A stretch of 64,000 nucleotides of DNA, taken from assembly GCF_001648595.1 (NCBI RefSeq), contig NZ_LBAW01000002.1:186001-250000 (forward strand), in the 5' to 3' direction. The notes under the pieces were generated by a model. It saw nothing but the letters and a program-made list of their open reading frames with translations, ran no database searches and was not told the DNA's origin. Positions 37,695-46,587 of the stretch are shown here, in pieces. Both the position numbers and the translations under genes were made by a program. The DNA comes from Legionella bozemanae (lineage in GTDB: Bacteria > Pseudomonadota > Gammaproteobacteria > Legionellales > Legionellaceae). Position 1 is the stretch's first letter. Each line of letters starts with the position of its first letter.

Positions 37695-38090
37695 TTAATG
37701 CTGATTAAAAGATGAGTGCTCTTGCTCGTCCAGAGTTTCTTCTTGGTTTTCTCTAATCTTCTTAAATTGCAGCATGATAGTTTTTGCCGCTTTTTGGAAT
37801 ATATTTACTTTGGCGCCAGTATATTTATCCCAATCTCGCTCAAATTCTTCTATTCTGAAATTATTTGAAACACTATACGTGCTATAAACTGGATGAGGTT
37901 TGGATGAGTCGTTTTGGAAAAAAGATCGAACATCATCTTTTACCATTTGTAATAATTGAGGTTCATGTTCTAATTCTTTAGTGATGCCTCTTAGAACAGC
38001 AGAATAACCGATGCTGAAACCCGTCTTGGAATATTCTTTGTCCCAACATTCGAGATAAATATCGACTAGGGCTTGTTTATATTCTTCCAA
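37695..38090 (-). CDS. 3' part of frameshifted HAD-like effector gene
   Basis: 131 codons from a TTG that has no ribosome site. The same frame stays open upstream of this TTG to about 38162 (reading GITKTSAKSVHTFQKEHTTY then KSLEEYKQ), overlapping the end of the preceding gene in another frame. The protein-like upstream reading shows that this is the C-terminal part of one longer ancestral protein. Content is helical, with no known motif (ALVDIYLECWDKEYSKTGF region). It is unlikely to be translated alone. Confidence 0.5.
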   Translation of the reverse strand: MEEYKQALVDIYLECWDKEYSKTGFSIGYSAVLRGITKELEHEPQLLQMVKDDVRSFFQNDSSKPHPVYSTYSVSNNFRIEEFERDWDKYTGAKVNIFQKAAKTIMLQFKKIRENQEETLDEQEHSSFNQH

Positions 38091-39022
38091 TGACTTATAG
38101 GTCGTGTGTTCCTTTTGGAACGTATGAACTGATTTTGCACTTGTTTTTGTAATTCCATAATTGTACTAAGCCGTGTTTTAAAACTACTGCTTATCTCAAT
38201 GGGGAATTGGTGCCAAGATTTTAAAGAAGCATGCGCATTCTTTTTTTTATCTAAAGATAATTCATCTTCTGGATCAACATTTTGTTTCCCCCAATTGCGT
38301 AAAGTAGTTTCGAAATGAGGATTTGGTTTTACATCGGGTGAAGAAGTTATTTCTTTTCTTTCGATTAATTGCATTGAGGCCGGATGAAGTTTTTCATTTT
38401 GATCATAATACCGAAATGTTTTGATTTTAACATTCCCGGGAATCAATTCTTTATTATTCTCAAAAAAACACTCAACGGCTTCGAGAATATCTTCCCGATC
38501 ATCAAAAAAAGAGAATTCAATTTGATCCTCTGGATGTTCTAGAGCTAATTTTTGAATTTGCGCATAGATAAGAGAAATTTTATTCTCATCATTTATCCAT
38601 TTTGATATGCTTAGCCCCGTATTAGGTATTAAGCTCGTTTCGTATTGATGCCGTTGTTTAAGTAGTTTTTCAGCTCCTTGTAGTGTATGTCCATGAGCTT
38701 TTTCTGAATAAATATCCCCCATTAAAAAACCATCAAACTTGGCCCCAACCTCTTGGCTAAGTGCTTTGAATAGAGGAAAACAAGATCCTGGGCCATCTGC
38801 TTTATGATTTTTAGCATTAGAAATATCCATATACACATCTTGGCGATTAGAACCTACTATAACTTTATCAATCTGCATTTCCTGTAATTTCTGAATGAGA
38901 ACTGGATTGCTGTTAATACATGCTTGGACTCTATCACCGCTATGCATCATTTGGTTTATGTAATCCTGATGACTCAAACATCCATCAAAATCAATGGAGG
39001 CGACACGAATAACTTTACCCAT
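38066..39022 (-). CDS. HAD-like hydrolase-fold protein, effector candidate (5' part of split gene)
   Basis: 318 residues. Motif I is SIDFDGCL with Asp11 and Asp13, motif II is IVGSNRQD, and an acidic FFDDRED block (about 171) serves as motif IV, matching the HAD phosphatase fold. The C-terminal 25 residues (RSKRNTRPISHWKNI) do not look native, while another frame there does, so the reading frame is probably shifted near an A-run at 38146-38150 or 38112-38120. Legionella genomes carry many effectors beginning with a similar DFDGCL domain. AGGA lies just before the ATG. Confidence 0.65.
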   Translation of the reverse strand: MGKVIRVASIDFDGCLSHQDYINQMMHSGDRVQACINSNPVLIQKLQEMQIDKVIVGSNRQDVYMDISNAKNHKADGPGSCFPLFKALSQEVGAKFDGFLMGDIYSEKAHGHTLQGAEKLLKQRHQYETSLIPNTGLSISKWINDENKISLIYAQIQKLALEHPEDQIEFSFFDDREDILEAVECFFENNKELIPGNVKIKTFRYYDQNEKLHPASMQLIERKEITSSPDVKPNPHFETTLRNWGKQNVDPEDELSLDKKKNAHASLKSWHQFPIEISSSFKTRLSTIMELQKQVQNQFIRSKRNTRPISHWKNINKP

Positions 39023-39277
39023 ACATCCTGCTTTTTACACATCTACTCCCTTTAAATATAGATTAAAAATTGATTTTCCACTGCTTTTATCCCTAATTTT
39101 TCAATATATGAAATCAAGTAAATGTATGGTTGTGCCCAAGCTTTGGTATCTTATTTTTTCTTTCCATCATTGTTTCGTGAATATATGGACAAAGCGAGGA
39201 TTGCTGATTATTGCTAAGATAGCCTTGGACGGGGCTGGGAACGGATAATTTTGTGGGATTTGGGTTTATTTTAAATA

Positions 39278-39307
39278 CTCATCTTCACGATGAAGTGCAA
39301 AGATGAG
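39278..39307 (-). terminator. Possible terminator stem after lldD
   Basis: CTCATCTT and AAGATGAG form an 8-bp stem that begins within the last codons of lldD. The sequence after it on the minus strand (TATTTAAAAT) is AT-rich but not a clean T run. Confidence 0.35.
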
Positions 39308-40424
39308 ATTGATTTATATCGGCGAGGGAGTTGGCTCCTATCAACGTCATGACAATCCCCATCTCGTTTCGAATAAGTTCGAGCATATGTTCAACGCCTG
39401 CTTGTCCTCGTGCGGCTAACGCATAAACGGTGGGTCTCCCTAAGAGCACCGCTCGCGCTCCTAGAGCGAGCATGCGTATGACATCAAGTCCTGAACGAAT
39501 TCCTGAATCGACAAGAATCGTGAGCTCAGAACTTACTTTATCCACAATTTTGGGTAACGCTTTGGCCGTGGATAAAACACCATCAAGTTGTCTTCCTCCA
39601 TGGTTGGAGACAATAACTCCATCCGCACCAAACAGCACTGCATCTTTTGCATCTTCTGGATCAAGTATTCCTTTAATGAGCAAGGGGCCTTTCCAAAAAT
39701 TACGTATCCATTCCAGGTCTGACCAACTGATTGAGGGATCAAAGTTCTTGGTTAACCAGCCAATATAATCTTCTAAGCCTATGACTTGGTGAAGATAGGT
39801 GGAGATATTTCCCAAATCATGTGGGCGACCCATAATACCAGTATTATAAGTCCATGAGGGTTTCATCATGGCCTGTAAGAAACGACGCGTGCGGGTAAAC
39901 GGACCACACATGCCAGAGTGTGCGTCTCGATAGCGTGCGCTTGGCGTAGACATGTCTGCAGTGAACACAAGATGAGTAATGCCACAGGCTTGGGCTCGTT
40001 CCAGCACGTTTTGCATAAAACCACGATCTTTGAGCACATAAAGCTGAAACCAGAGGGGCTGAGCACTTTGAGTGGATACTTCTTCCAAAGAACATATGGA
40101 AACCGTCGATAAGGTAAAAGGTATACCTTTTTTGGCGGCTGCTTTGGCAACTTGTACCTCACCGCGTCGAGCATACATTCCTGTAAGTCCTATAGGGCTT
40201 AAGATGACCGGCATCGCCAGTTTCTGTCCTAAAAGTTCTGTTTCAAAATTAAGATGCCCTACATTTTTTAAAATACGTTGTCGCAGTGTTACTTTGGCGA
40301 GATCGGAAGTATTTTCTCTTAGTGTTTGTTCTGTAAAAGCACCACCATCAATGTAATCAAACAGAAATCGCGGCAGTTTACGTCGAGCGGCTTCGCGATA
40401 GTCAGCAATAGAAGAAATGATCAT
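39285..40424 (-). CDS. lldD: L-lactate dehydrogenase (FMN, quinone-linked)
   Basis: 379 residues from ATG 40424, where the sequence aligns with the start of E. coli LldD ([20 protein letters not shown]); the frame extends 47 codons further but that part is not family-like. Landmark blocks include [93 protein letters not shown] and the catalytic [14 protein letters not shown]-dependent oxidation of L-lactate to pyruvate at the inner membrane. A single gene here with no lldP or lldR next to it. Confidence 0.92.
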   Translation of the reverse strand: MIISSIADYREAARRKLPRFLFDYIDGGAFTEQTLRENTSDLAKVTLRQRILKNVGHLNFETELLGQKLAMPVILSPIGLTGMYARRGEVQVAKAAAKKGIPFTLSTVSICSLEEVSTQSAQPLWFQLYVLKDRGFMQNVLERAQACGITHLVFTADMSTPSARYRDAHSGMCGPFTRTRRFLQAMMKPSWTYNTGIMGRPHDLGNISTYLHQVIGLEDYIGWLTKNFDPSISWSDLEWIRNFWKGPLLIKGILDPEDAKDAVLFGADGVIVSNHGGRQLDGVLSTAKALPKIVDKVSSELTILVDSGIRSGLDVIRMLALGARAVLLGRPTVYALAARGQAGVEHMLELIRNEMGIVMTLIGANSLADINQSHLCTSS

Positions 40425-40834
40425 ATTCAAGTCCAATGTGTCACTAAATCTCTGTTTTGGGATGGGAGTTCGCTTTTTTGTTATGTCAGCATAACAAAAA
40501 GGAAAGCATCTCCCAAGTAACGAATTCAAAATATCGCTATAGGGGAAGTGGTTTATTAACCGCACACACCATTAAAGTAATCCTATTCTCGATATGAGAG
40601 TCTAGTGGAATACGGGAAAACCCGGGTTCAGCCTTGGAGGCTTATACTCAGACTACATTTTTAGATTTTTGATAAGAAACCTTGATGTATTTGAGTCATT
40701 TTCAATAAATATTCCGGTTGCTTATTATGTCCCCCCAACTTGTTCACAGGGGGTTGAGGCCTCAAATTTTTTCACCTACGTACCGCACATAAAGCGTAGT
40801 ACGTAGAGAGATTAAATGAAAAACTGGCGATCTC
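40425..40834. other. Intergenic region upstream of lldD with repeats
   Basis: About 410 bases without a gene once the lldD start is corrected. It contains the dispersed-repeat copy at 40671-40755, the dyad CTACGTA/TACGTAG at 40776-40806, and a 7-bp stem GAGAGAT/ATCTCTC at 40806-40836 that touches the stop codon of the next leftward gene and may end its transcript. Confidence 0.5.
40671..40755 (+). repeat. Dispersed repeat family (GATAAGAAA...TTGAGTCATT...), copy 2
   Basis: GATAAGAAACCTTGATGTAT then TTGAGTCATTTTCAATAAAT, followed by a CCCCC-aacttgttcaca-GGGGG stem. The first 38 bases match the reverse complement of 53165-53205. A shorter version (TTGAGTCATTATTCAATAAAT) lies at about 9638, also followed by a GTCCC-type stem. 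Confidence 0.6.
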
Positions 40835-41113
40835 TCAGGAGTAATTACTTAATTGCATTTTTACAAGACTGGTAATTGCATCCATCATTTTGTGGCATGA
40901 TTCAGGACTTTCTGGAAATTGTTTGTAGATGATATTGGCCAAAAATGCAGATAAAGCTTGAGATATAACATTACTGCTACGTAAATTAGGCGGCAGCTTT
41001 TCTACGGATTGAACTAATGATGACAATAAATTTTGTCCTATAAAATTCATCGCCTTGGAATAATCTTCATTGGTTAAGGTGTCTGCTGTTTTGGTATTTT
41101 CATCTATGTTCAT
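40835..41113 (-). CDS. Small helical hypothetical protein
   Basis: 92 residues from ATG 41113, which has AGGA seven bases upstream; a 17-codon extension to 41164 is rejected. Predominantly helical with NEDYSKAMNFIGQNLLSSLV and ALSAFLANIIYKQFPESP segments. No membrane span and no known motif. A stem-loop follows directly at the stop codon. It is not recognised as any family. Confidence 0.55.
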   Translation of the reverse strand: MNIDENTKTADTLTNEDYSKAMNFIGQNLLSSLVQSVEKLPPNLRSSNVISQALSAFLANIIYKQFPESPESCHKMMDAITSLVKMQLSNYS

Positions 41114-41256
41114 GTTTTGTTCCTGTAATTTTTGCTTAAGCGAAATTATAGAGTTTGCCCCCAATCACTTCAATGCCTGAAGAGAAATACGAGATTTTCC
41201 TATCATTATTTTAGGAGTAATGCGATAAGCTGCAGGCTTTTTCTTTTGAGATTCAG

Positions 41257-41400
41257 TAGACCTTTTTTGAGCGCTACTGCAAAGAAGACCCGCTTCGTCG
41301 ATACTGTGCTCGAATTCTCATGTCCTTATGTGTACACTCCAGTTCTGCGTCTGTGTCTTCTCGCATTTCTCTCATTGCAGCGAGTTTCGAAAGAGGTCTA
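41257..41400. repeat. MITE-like repeat, copy A (partner at 44673-44812)
   Basis: 144 bp beginning TAGACCTTTTTTGAGC and ending GAGTTTCGAAAGAGGTCTA, imperfect inverted ends. The interior shares long stretches with 44673-44812: GTGCTCGAATTCTCATG, TGTACACTCC, GTTCTGCG, TCTTCTCGCA and GCAGCGAGTTT. It is non-coding on inspection; short frames inside are not conserved between copies. Confidence 0.7.
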
Positions 41401-41443
41401 GGATATGGAGAGGAACCCCTATTAGTTAATGACGGATTGGGAT

Positions 41444-42355
41444 TTACAATTTACTCATAATAAATTGATGTGTGTAAGGGGAATCCTCATTCAGAATTGC
41501 ATCTGAAATTTGTTTTTCAATCGTTGTATTTAATTCTAAATCCTTTAAATTATTAACCGGAGAATAATCTCCGTGTCCTGCTCTTGGCAGTTTGGATTCA
41601 ATACCTTCATTTAATTGCCCTAAAGGATCTAGTACGATTAAATCACCTTTTCCTGTTAAGTTAAAAGCGACACTACTGCCAAATAATGGATTTGGTTTAG
41701 CTCCTTCTTGAGTTAATATTTTAAATGTTTGCTTATAGCACAAACTGGGTTCATCGGTGCTGCTTCCAGGGCCTACTACAGTGACTTGTTCCGCTAAGTC
41801 TGACCATGTAAGTTTTCTGCATGTAAGTCTTTGCACGTCGGCAAGAATTCGATCGAGCTCTACCTTTACTGTTGCATAAGTTTCATGTTCGCCGAATATA
41901 TGGCCTACATAATAACAAGGTGTTTCTTGCTCATCCTCTGTAGTAACCAAAACGCCAGTACATTGTAAGAGACCCTCAGTTCCCAAAACGTCCAAATCGC
42001 CTTCTTTAAATCCTGCACCTGCATCAACCCCTACGCGATAACAACTTAAATTCTTCATGCTCAGCAGATGTTCTGAATTGGGCATATAAAATAATGAAAA
42101 ATCATTGCACTGATTTAAGAGAGAATTGATTTCTTGTTCTTCATCATTGGCTTTTTTCTTTATTAGATTTTTAAGGAGTATTGCTGCCCGCCAATACTCT
42201 TTTTCATTAAGCCCCGATAGTAATTTTAAAGCTTCATCAAGCTTTTTGTAGTGTAAGAGGTTTTTATAATAGGTAGACATTTCGCTTAACCTGATGTTTT
42301 CTGTATCCAGTAGAACTAGTTCATCATCACCGTCAGTTACAATTATTTTTGTCAT
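41444..42355 (-). CDS. Hypothetical protein, effector candidate
   Basis: 303 residues from ATG 42355, preceded by AAAGGC; a longer form from 42406 is rejected. The N-terminus is short beta (TKIIVTDGDDELVLLDTEN), then a helical region (residues 25-95). A beta-rich C-terminal half contains YRVGVDAGAGFKEGDLDVLG, CYYVGHIFGEHETYATVKVEL and FNLTGKGDLIVLDPLGQ. No catalytic motif is recognised. No signal peptide or membrane segment. It is divergent from the GST-like gene. Confidence 0.6.
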   Translation of the reverse strand: MTKIIVTDGDDELVLLDTENIRLSEMSTYYKNLLHYKKLDEALKLLSGLNEKEYWRAAILLKNLIKKKANDEEQEINSLLNQCNDFSLFYMPNSEHLLSMKNLSCYRVGVDAGAGFKEGDLDVLGTEGLLQCTGVLVTTEDEQETPCYYVGHIFGEHETYATVKVELDRILADVQRLTCRKLTWSDLAEQVTVVGPGSSTDEPSLCYKQTFKILTQEGAKPNPLFGSSVAFNLTGKGDLIVLDPLGQLNEGIESKLPRAGHGDYSPVNNLKDLELNTTIEKQISDAILNEDSPYTHQFIMSKL

Positions 42356-42428
42356 GATATTGCCTTTCTTACATATTGGCCTAATATTATACATGTGAGT
42401 TGTCAATTACAATTCCATTGATTATGAT

Positions 42429-43094
42429 TTGCATCAATTAAGTGAATTACATAGTTCTTATAAACTAAATAATGGCCTAAATTCAGTGGATGCTTCGATA
42501 CTTTATACCTTTAGACGCTGCCCTTATGCAATTAGAGCACGAATGGTGCTCGCATATTCCAAGATTAAAGTAGAACAACGTGAGGTTGAGCTTAAAAACA
42601 AACCGCAGGAAATGCTGCTTGCCTCTCCAAAAGGCACTGTTCCAGTATTAATTTTAGAAAATGGTCGTGTGATTGATGAAAGCATTGATATTATGATTTG
42701 GGCCTTAACACAATTTGATCCTGATGGCTGGCTCTCTGTTGGAGAAAAAGATAAGTGGCATGAATTAATTCGCTTAAATGATATAAAATTTAAACCTATT
42801 TTGGATCATTATAAGTACCCACAAAAATCAGAGAAAAAAGATCCACTTTATTATAGAGAGGAAGCCCAAGAATACCTCTATAAATTAAATTCGCTATTAA
42901 TAAAAAATCACTTTCTTTTAGCAAACCGTATCAATATAGCCGATATTGCTTTGTTTCCCTTCATAAGGCAATTTTATATGGTTGATCCACAGTGGTTTGC
43001 ACAAAGTGACTATAAATCCCTACATTCATGGTTACAATTTTTTTTGAATTCAGAGTTGTTTCTTACTGTGATGAAAAAACCTATATCAGGATGA
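42429..43094 (+). CDS. Glutathione S-transferase-like protein
   Basis: About 221 residues. The thioredoxin-fold N-terminus reads LYTFRRCPYAIRARMVLAY, with CPYA as the active-site motif, then GTVPVLILENGRVIDESIDIM, the glutathione-binding cis-Pro/Glu-Ser pair. A helical C-terminal GST domain follows (IADIALFPFIRQFY). The start is uncertain: there is no in-frame ATG, and TTG at 42429 or GTG near 42486 are candidates. It may be a glutaredoxin/omega-like GST used in redox repair. The last codons overlap the convergent CDF gene by 9 bp. Confidence 0.72.
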   Translation: MHQLSELHSSYKLNNGLNSVDASILYTFRRCPYAIRARMVLAYSKIKVEQREVELKNKPQEMLLASPKGTVPVLILENGRVIDESIDIMIWALTQFDPDGWLSVGEKDKWHELIRLNDIKFKPILDHYKYPQKSEKKDPLYYREEAQEYLYKLNSLLIKNHFLLANRINIADIALFPFIRQFYMVDPQWFAQSDYKSLHSWLQFFLNSELFLTVMKKPISG

Positions 43095-44003
43095 ACGCTT
43101 TGTATAATTGCAGCCATTGCTTGTATGATGACACGGTTTATTTTCAAACTGCAGTGTGGTGTGATAAACTGAAAATTTGGTGGCAAGCATTTCTTGAAGC
43201 AAGGGTAATAACTCTTCTGAGTGATTATATGAACTATCATAAACCACATGCGCAGTAAGGCTGGATTTACCGCTAGTAAGTGCCCATAGATGAAAATCAT
43301 GTACACTCAAAATCCCGGAAATCCGGCATATTTCAGATTTTATTTCTTCAACATCCATACCTTCCGGAACCCCTTCAAGAAGAATATTAATTGTTTCTTT
43401 TAACAGGATCCAGGTTCGAGGCAACACCCATAAACCAATTGCAATGGCAATGATAGAGTCTACCCACTCATAACCAGTCCAGCGGATAATTAGTGCACCA
43501 ATTAATACACCAATGGAACCGAGCATATCGCTCCATACTTCAAGATAAGCACTTTTAACATTGAGGTTTTTGTCTTTTCCACTTGCAAGCAATTTCATGC
43601 TGATCAAATTAATCACCAACCCAATTGCTGCAATAACAAACATGCCTACCGTCTGGATGCTCGCAGGTTCATAGAGACGTTGATACGCTTCATATAAAAT
43701 ATAAATGGCAACAAAAAAAAGTAACATTGCATTAAAAGCAGCTGCAAGAATTTCGAAACGATGATAGCCAAATGTTTTCCGTATATTGGCAGGGCGGTCA
43801 GAAAGATAGACTGCTGTCAGCGAGATGGCTAATGCGCTGGAGTCGGTCAACATGTGTGCTGCATCGGAAAGAAGCGCTAAGCTGTCAGTAATAAGTCCTC
43901 CAATTACTTCAACAATTAAATAGGTGGTTGTGAGAATAAATGCCATCCAAAGATATTTTTTATTCTGATTCGTTGGAATTGCATGACTATGGTCGTGAGA
44001 CAT
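43086..44003 (-). CDS. Cation diffusion facilitator (CzcD/ZitB-like metal exporter)
   Basis: 305 residues. A His-containing N-terminus (MSHDHSHAI) precedes six membrane helices with the metal site LLSDAAHMLTD in helix 2 and SDMLGSIGVL in helix 5. The C-terminal cytosolic domain has ILSVHDFHLWALTSGKSSLTAHV. Exports Zn2+, Co2+ or Cd2+ in exchange for protons. AGGAG lies before the ATG. It diverges from the MarR gene across about 200 bp, so the MarR operator there might also influence it. Confidence 0.92.
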   Translation of the reverse strand: MSHDHSHAIPTNQNKKYLWMAFILTTTYLIVEVIGGLITDSLALLSDAAHMLTDSSALAISLTAVYLSDRPANIRKTFGYHRFEILAAAFNAMLLFFVAIYILYEAYQRLYEPASIQTVGMFVIAAIGLVINLISMKLLASGKDKNLNVKSAYLEVWSDMLGSIGVLIGALIIRWTGYEWVDSIIAIAIGLWVLPRTWILLKETINILLEGVPEGMDVEEIKSEICRISGILSVHDFHLWALTSGKSSLTAHVVYDSSYNHSEELLPLLQEMLATKFSVYHTTLQFENKPCHHTSNGCNYTKRSS

Positions 44004-44152
44004 CCACTTGCTCCTGTTAAAACGCTCTTTTTCTTATTAATAGCATAGATGAACTATCGTATTTGATAATCTGAACTGGAAATTGTAACACATCTGAATC
44101 ATTGCTATTCGTGCATGCACTATTAAATATTTATAAACCAATAATTATTTCC

Positions 44153-44181
44153 TTGACAACAGTTTCCTAGGAAACTAAAAT
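44153..44181 (+). promoter_or_regulatory. marR promoter with perfect palindromic operator in the spacer
   Basis: A consensus -35 TTGACA (44153-44158) is separated by exactly 17 bp from TAAAAT (44176-44181). The spacer is filled by the 16-bp perfect palindrome AGTTTCCTAGGAAACT (44161-44176). A bound dimer would block polymerase, so autorepression by the MarR protein encoded just downstream is the simplest reading. Confidence 0.75.
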
Positions 44182-44201
44182 GTAAACCTGTGGAGGCATT
44201 C

Positions 44202-44675
44202 ATGCTAAAAGTTAAAAAAAGAAAAGAAGTAAGTCAATTGACGGATCATATCGGTTATTGGCTGCGCTTGATTTCTAATGAGGTGTCGCATGCATTTGCA
44301 AGGAAACTTGCGCAAACAGGGGTTACAGTTGCCGAATGGGTTGTACTCAGAAAAATGTATGATTGCAATAACATCATATCGCCCAGTACCGTTGCCCATG
44401 TTACGGGTCTCACTCGTGGCGCAGTTTCCAAACTGATTACAAGACTCCTTGAAAAAGGCCTGGTAAATCGTAAGGAATCTGCTGATGATCGCCGTTATCA
44501 AGACATAGAGCTTACCTCAACAGCTGTAGTGCTCGTGCCTAAACTGGCTGCTCTGGCAGATCAAAATGATGAAGAGTTTTTCTCGAAACTTACATGTGCA
44601 CAGCAAGAGCAATTCTTGAAACTTTTAAAGAAACTTGTTTATTTCCATCAAATTAAAACCGCACCAATTGAATAG
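44202..44675 (+). CDS. MarR-family transcriptional regulator
   Basis: 157 residues from ATG 44202, with GGAGG six bases upstream (an in-frame GTG four codons earlier overlaps that site). Winged-helix signature: LTDHIGYWLRLISNEVSHAFARKL, TVAEWVVLRKMYD, STVAHVTGLTRGAVSKLITRL, EKGLVNRKESADDRRYQDIELT. The family usually represses its own gene and a neighbour and is released by small aromatic or electrophilic ligands. The promoter palindrome at 44161-44176 is its likely site. The stop codon is the first three bases of the repeat at 44673. Confidence 0.9.
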   Translation: MLKVKKRKEVSQLTDHIGYWLRLISNEVSHAFARKLAQTGVTVAEWVVLRKMYDCNNIISPSTVAHVTGLTRGAVSKLITRLLEKGLVNRKESADDRRYQDIELTSTAVVLVPKLAALADQNDEEFFSKLTCAQQEQFLKLLKKLVYFHQIKTAPIE

Positions 44676-44812
44676 ACTTCTTTTGAAACTCTACTGCAAT
44701 GGCAAATTGCTTTGCGGTGCTCGAATCCTCATGTGACTGCGTGTACACTCCGGTTCTGCGCTCCGTTTCTTCTCGCACTTTGCTCACGGCAGCGAGTTTT
44801 GAAAGAAGTCTA
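44673..44812. repeat. MITE-like repeat, copy B (partner at 41257-41400)
   Basis: 140 bp with 19-bp ends TAGACTTCTTTTGAAACTC and GAGTTTTGAAAGAAGTCTA, inverted with two mismatches. The interior is shared with 41257-41400. Its first TAG also serves as the stop codon of the marR gene, and its other end lies 20 bp before the DUF1398 gene. Non-coding. Confidence 0.75.
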
Positions 44813-44831
44813 AAAAAACGGAGAATTAAAC

Positions 44832-45248
44832 GTGAGTAAAGCAATTGATAATTTAATGAACGCAATCCAGTCGGCAATTGCAATTCGTCCTAAAGTAGGA
44901 GGTTTTCCTGTTTTAGCAGAAGTGATGCGTCAAGCAGGAGTCAAACAGACTCTTTGGTATTTACCGTCTTGTCAGAGTATCTATATTACTAAAGAGGGGA
45001 ATATTGTTTCTCAAGAATCCCCTTTGGTTACAGGACAAGTCGATATTCCCGAGTTTAATAAGGCAGAACTTATAAAGGCCATTCGTATTGATCAAGCGGG
45101 TGAAAGCACTTTTCCTGAGTTTCTTCGCGCATCTTGGGAAGCTGGAGTAGTCCATTATCATGTTGACTTAGAGAAGCGCACCGTAACTTATTATGGTGTA
45201 CTTGGTGAGTCGTATGTTGAAGATTATCCTGCTGTAACAGTGAATTAA
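44832..45248 (+). CDS. DUF1398 family protein (YbcV-like)
   Basis: 138 residues from a GTG start with GGAG upstream. The order of blocks matches the DUF1398/YbcV family as I recall it: an N-terminal helix with FPVLAEVMRQAGVKQTLWYLPSCQSIYIT, then FNKAELIKAIRIDQAGESTFPEFLRASWEAGVVHYHVDLEKRTVTYYG as the core (about 75-125). The family is small and uncharacterised, also found in prophages. The only link to marR is proximity; the repeat at 44673-44812 separates them. Confidence 0.78.
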   Translation: MSKAIDNLMNAIQSAIAIRPKVGGFPVLAEVMRQAGVKQTLWYLPSCQSIYITKEGNIVSQESPLVTGQVDIPEFNKAELIKAIRIDQAGESTFPEFLRASWEAGVVHYHVDLEKRTVTYYGVLGESYVEDYPAVTVN

Positions 45249-45311
45249 TAAAATTTTATTTTACAGTGAATTTGGCTCAGAATTCATTGGTATCTTTCAA
45301 AAGAGTTTTCC

Positions 45312-45330
45312 GGGATGTTCTAAACATCCC
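45312..45330. terminator. Stem-loop between convergent genes
   Basis: GGGATGTT-cta-AACATCCC, a perfect 8-bp stem with a 3-base loop in the gap between the DUF1398 gene and the aminotransferase. No clear T run on either side, so it is only a terminator candidate. Confidence 0.4.
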
Positions 45331-45435
45331 AGATGGTGCTATTTGTTGCATGTGTTGCGTTTTAAAAACTGCTTCTCTTCAGGTGTTCACTGCAGTTTAT
45401 TCTCTTGTTCTGTCTGCTGTGAAAGAACATCGATC

Positions 45436-46587
45436 TTATAAGTGCAGCCATTGCGCCAAAGCATGGATCCCTGCTGTTAAATCCTCTTCACTGCCGCCAA
45501 ACGATAAGCGTACATAACCTTCTTTGCCAAATGCAACTCCTGGCACGAGAGCAACATGGGCTTCTTCTAATGCGTGTTTACAAAATTCTGTGGAGTTCTG
45601 TTTTTTAAAACCGAGACTGCTTAAAGAAATAAATACGTAAAGGGAAGAAGCAGGAGCTTGTATGGTGAGATCAAAATGCTGACACAAGGCATTAAGGAGT
45701 GTATCTCTTCTTTTTTGCATGCATTGTTTCACCCAGGAACTGATATGATCTATTTCATTTAATGCAGCAACTGCCGCCCATTGACTTAAAGTAGTGACGC
45801 CGCTGGTACTTTGACCTATTAATGCTGTTAATGGCTGGATAATTTGTTGAGGGGCAAAAATAAAGCCAATTCGCCAACCGGTCATGGCAAAATTTTTTGA
45901 GCAACTTTGAATAATAATGACGCGATCCTGAAATTGGGGAAAGGAACCACAAGAGATGTAATTGTGCTCATTGTAGGTCAGGGCACTATATACTTCATCA
46001 GCAATAACTAAAAGTCCTTGCTCATGAGCAATTTGCAATAATTGGACGAGCTCGGATTCAGTATATAAAGCACCGGTTGGATTTGTGGCATTATTCAGAA
46101 TAAGGATTTTACTTTTAGGAGTGCATGCGTTTTTGAGCGCCTGAGGCGTCAGCTTCCAGCCTTCTGTTTCTTTAGTTTCAACAATAACTGGTACCCCGCC
46201 AAACAGTTTGGTCATGGCTGGATAGGAAACCCAATAGGGGGAGGGGATGATGATTTCATTGTGCTCTTGCACTAATAATTGCATCAGTAAGTAGATTCCA
46301 AATTTTCCACCATTAACGACAAGGCAGTTCTCTTTTGGGAATGAACAATCATAAACTTCATTCATCCATTTACTTGCTAAAAGCCGTAGTTCTGGAATTC
46401 CTGATACTGGAGGATAAAGAGTATGTCCTTGCTCTAAAGCACGCGTCGCCGCAGTGATAATTAATGGATGGGGTGGAAGTTTGGGCTCACCAGCGCTTAG
46501 ATTATAAATTTTAATCCCCGCATTTATTTTTTGCTGAGCCAATGAATTAATCACAACTGTTGCTGAATCCTCAGGTAAAATCTTCAT
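45436..46587 (-). CDS. Class I PLP aminotransferase (aromatic/aspartate type), last gene of Phe operon
   Basis: 383 residues. Fold-type I signatures: NLSAGEPKLPPHP, YPPVSGIPELR, ILNNATNPTGALY, IADEVYSAL and the lysine motif SCSKNFAMTGWRIGF (Lys near 230). Its start codon overlaps the chorismate mutase stop (TAATG), so it is translationally coupled. Operon context points to the final step, phenylpyruvate to phenylalanine, with glutamate or aspartate as donor; specificity is inferred. Confidence 0.88.
   Translation of the reverse strand: MKILPEDSATVVINSLAQQKINAGIKIYNLSAGEPKLPPHPLIITAATRALEQGHTLYPPVSGIPELRLLASKWMNEVYDCSFPKENCLVVNGGKFGIYLLMQLLVQEHNEIIIPSPYWVSYPAMTKLFGGVPVIVETKETEGWKLTPQALKNACTPKSKILILNNATNPTGALYTESELVQLLQIAHEQGLLVIADEVYSALTYNEHNYISCGSFPQFQDRVIIIQSCSKNFAMTGWRIGFIFAPQQIIQPLTALIGQSTSGVTTLSQWAAVAALNEIDHISSWVKQCMQKRRDTLLNALCQHFDLTIQAPASSLYVFISLSSLGFKKQNSTEFCKHALEEAHVALVPGVAFGKEGYVRLSFGGSEEDLTAGIHALAQWLHL

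Noticed and set aside
40425..40565. 47-codon extension of lldD
   Set aside because: Family members begin at the MIISSIADY position; the extension is not LldD-like.
40590..40660. GGGTTCAGCC-containing stretch that recalls a tRNA T arm
   Set aside because: No acceptor stem, D arm or anticodon arm can be folded around it. I found no tRNA elsewhere in the window.
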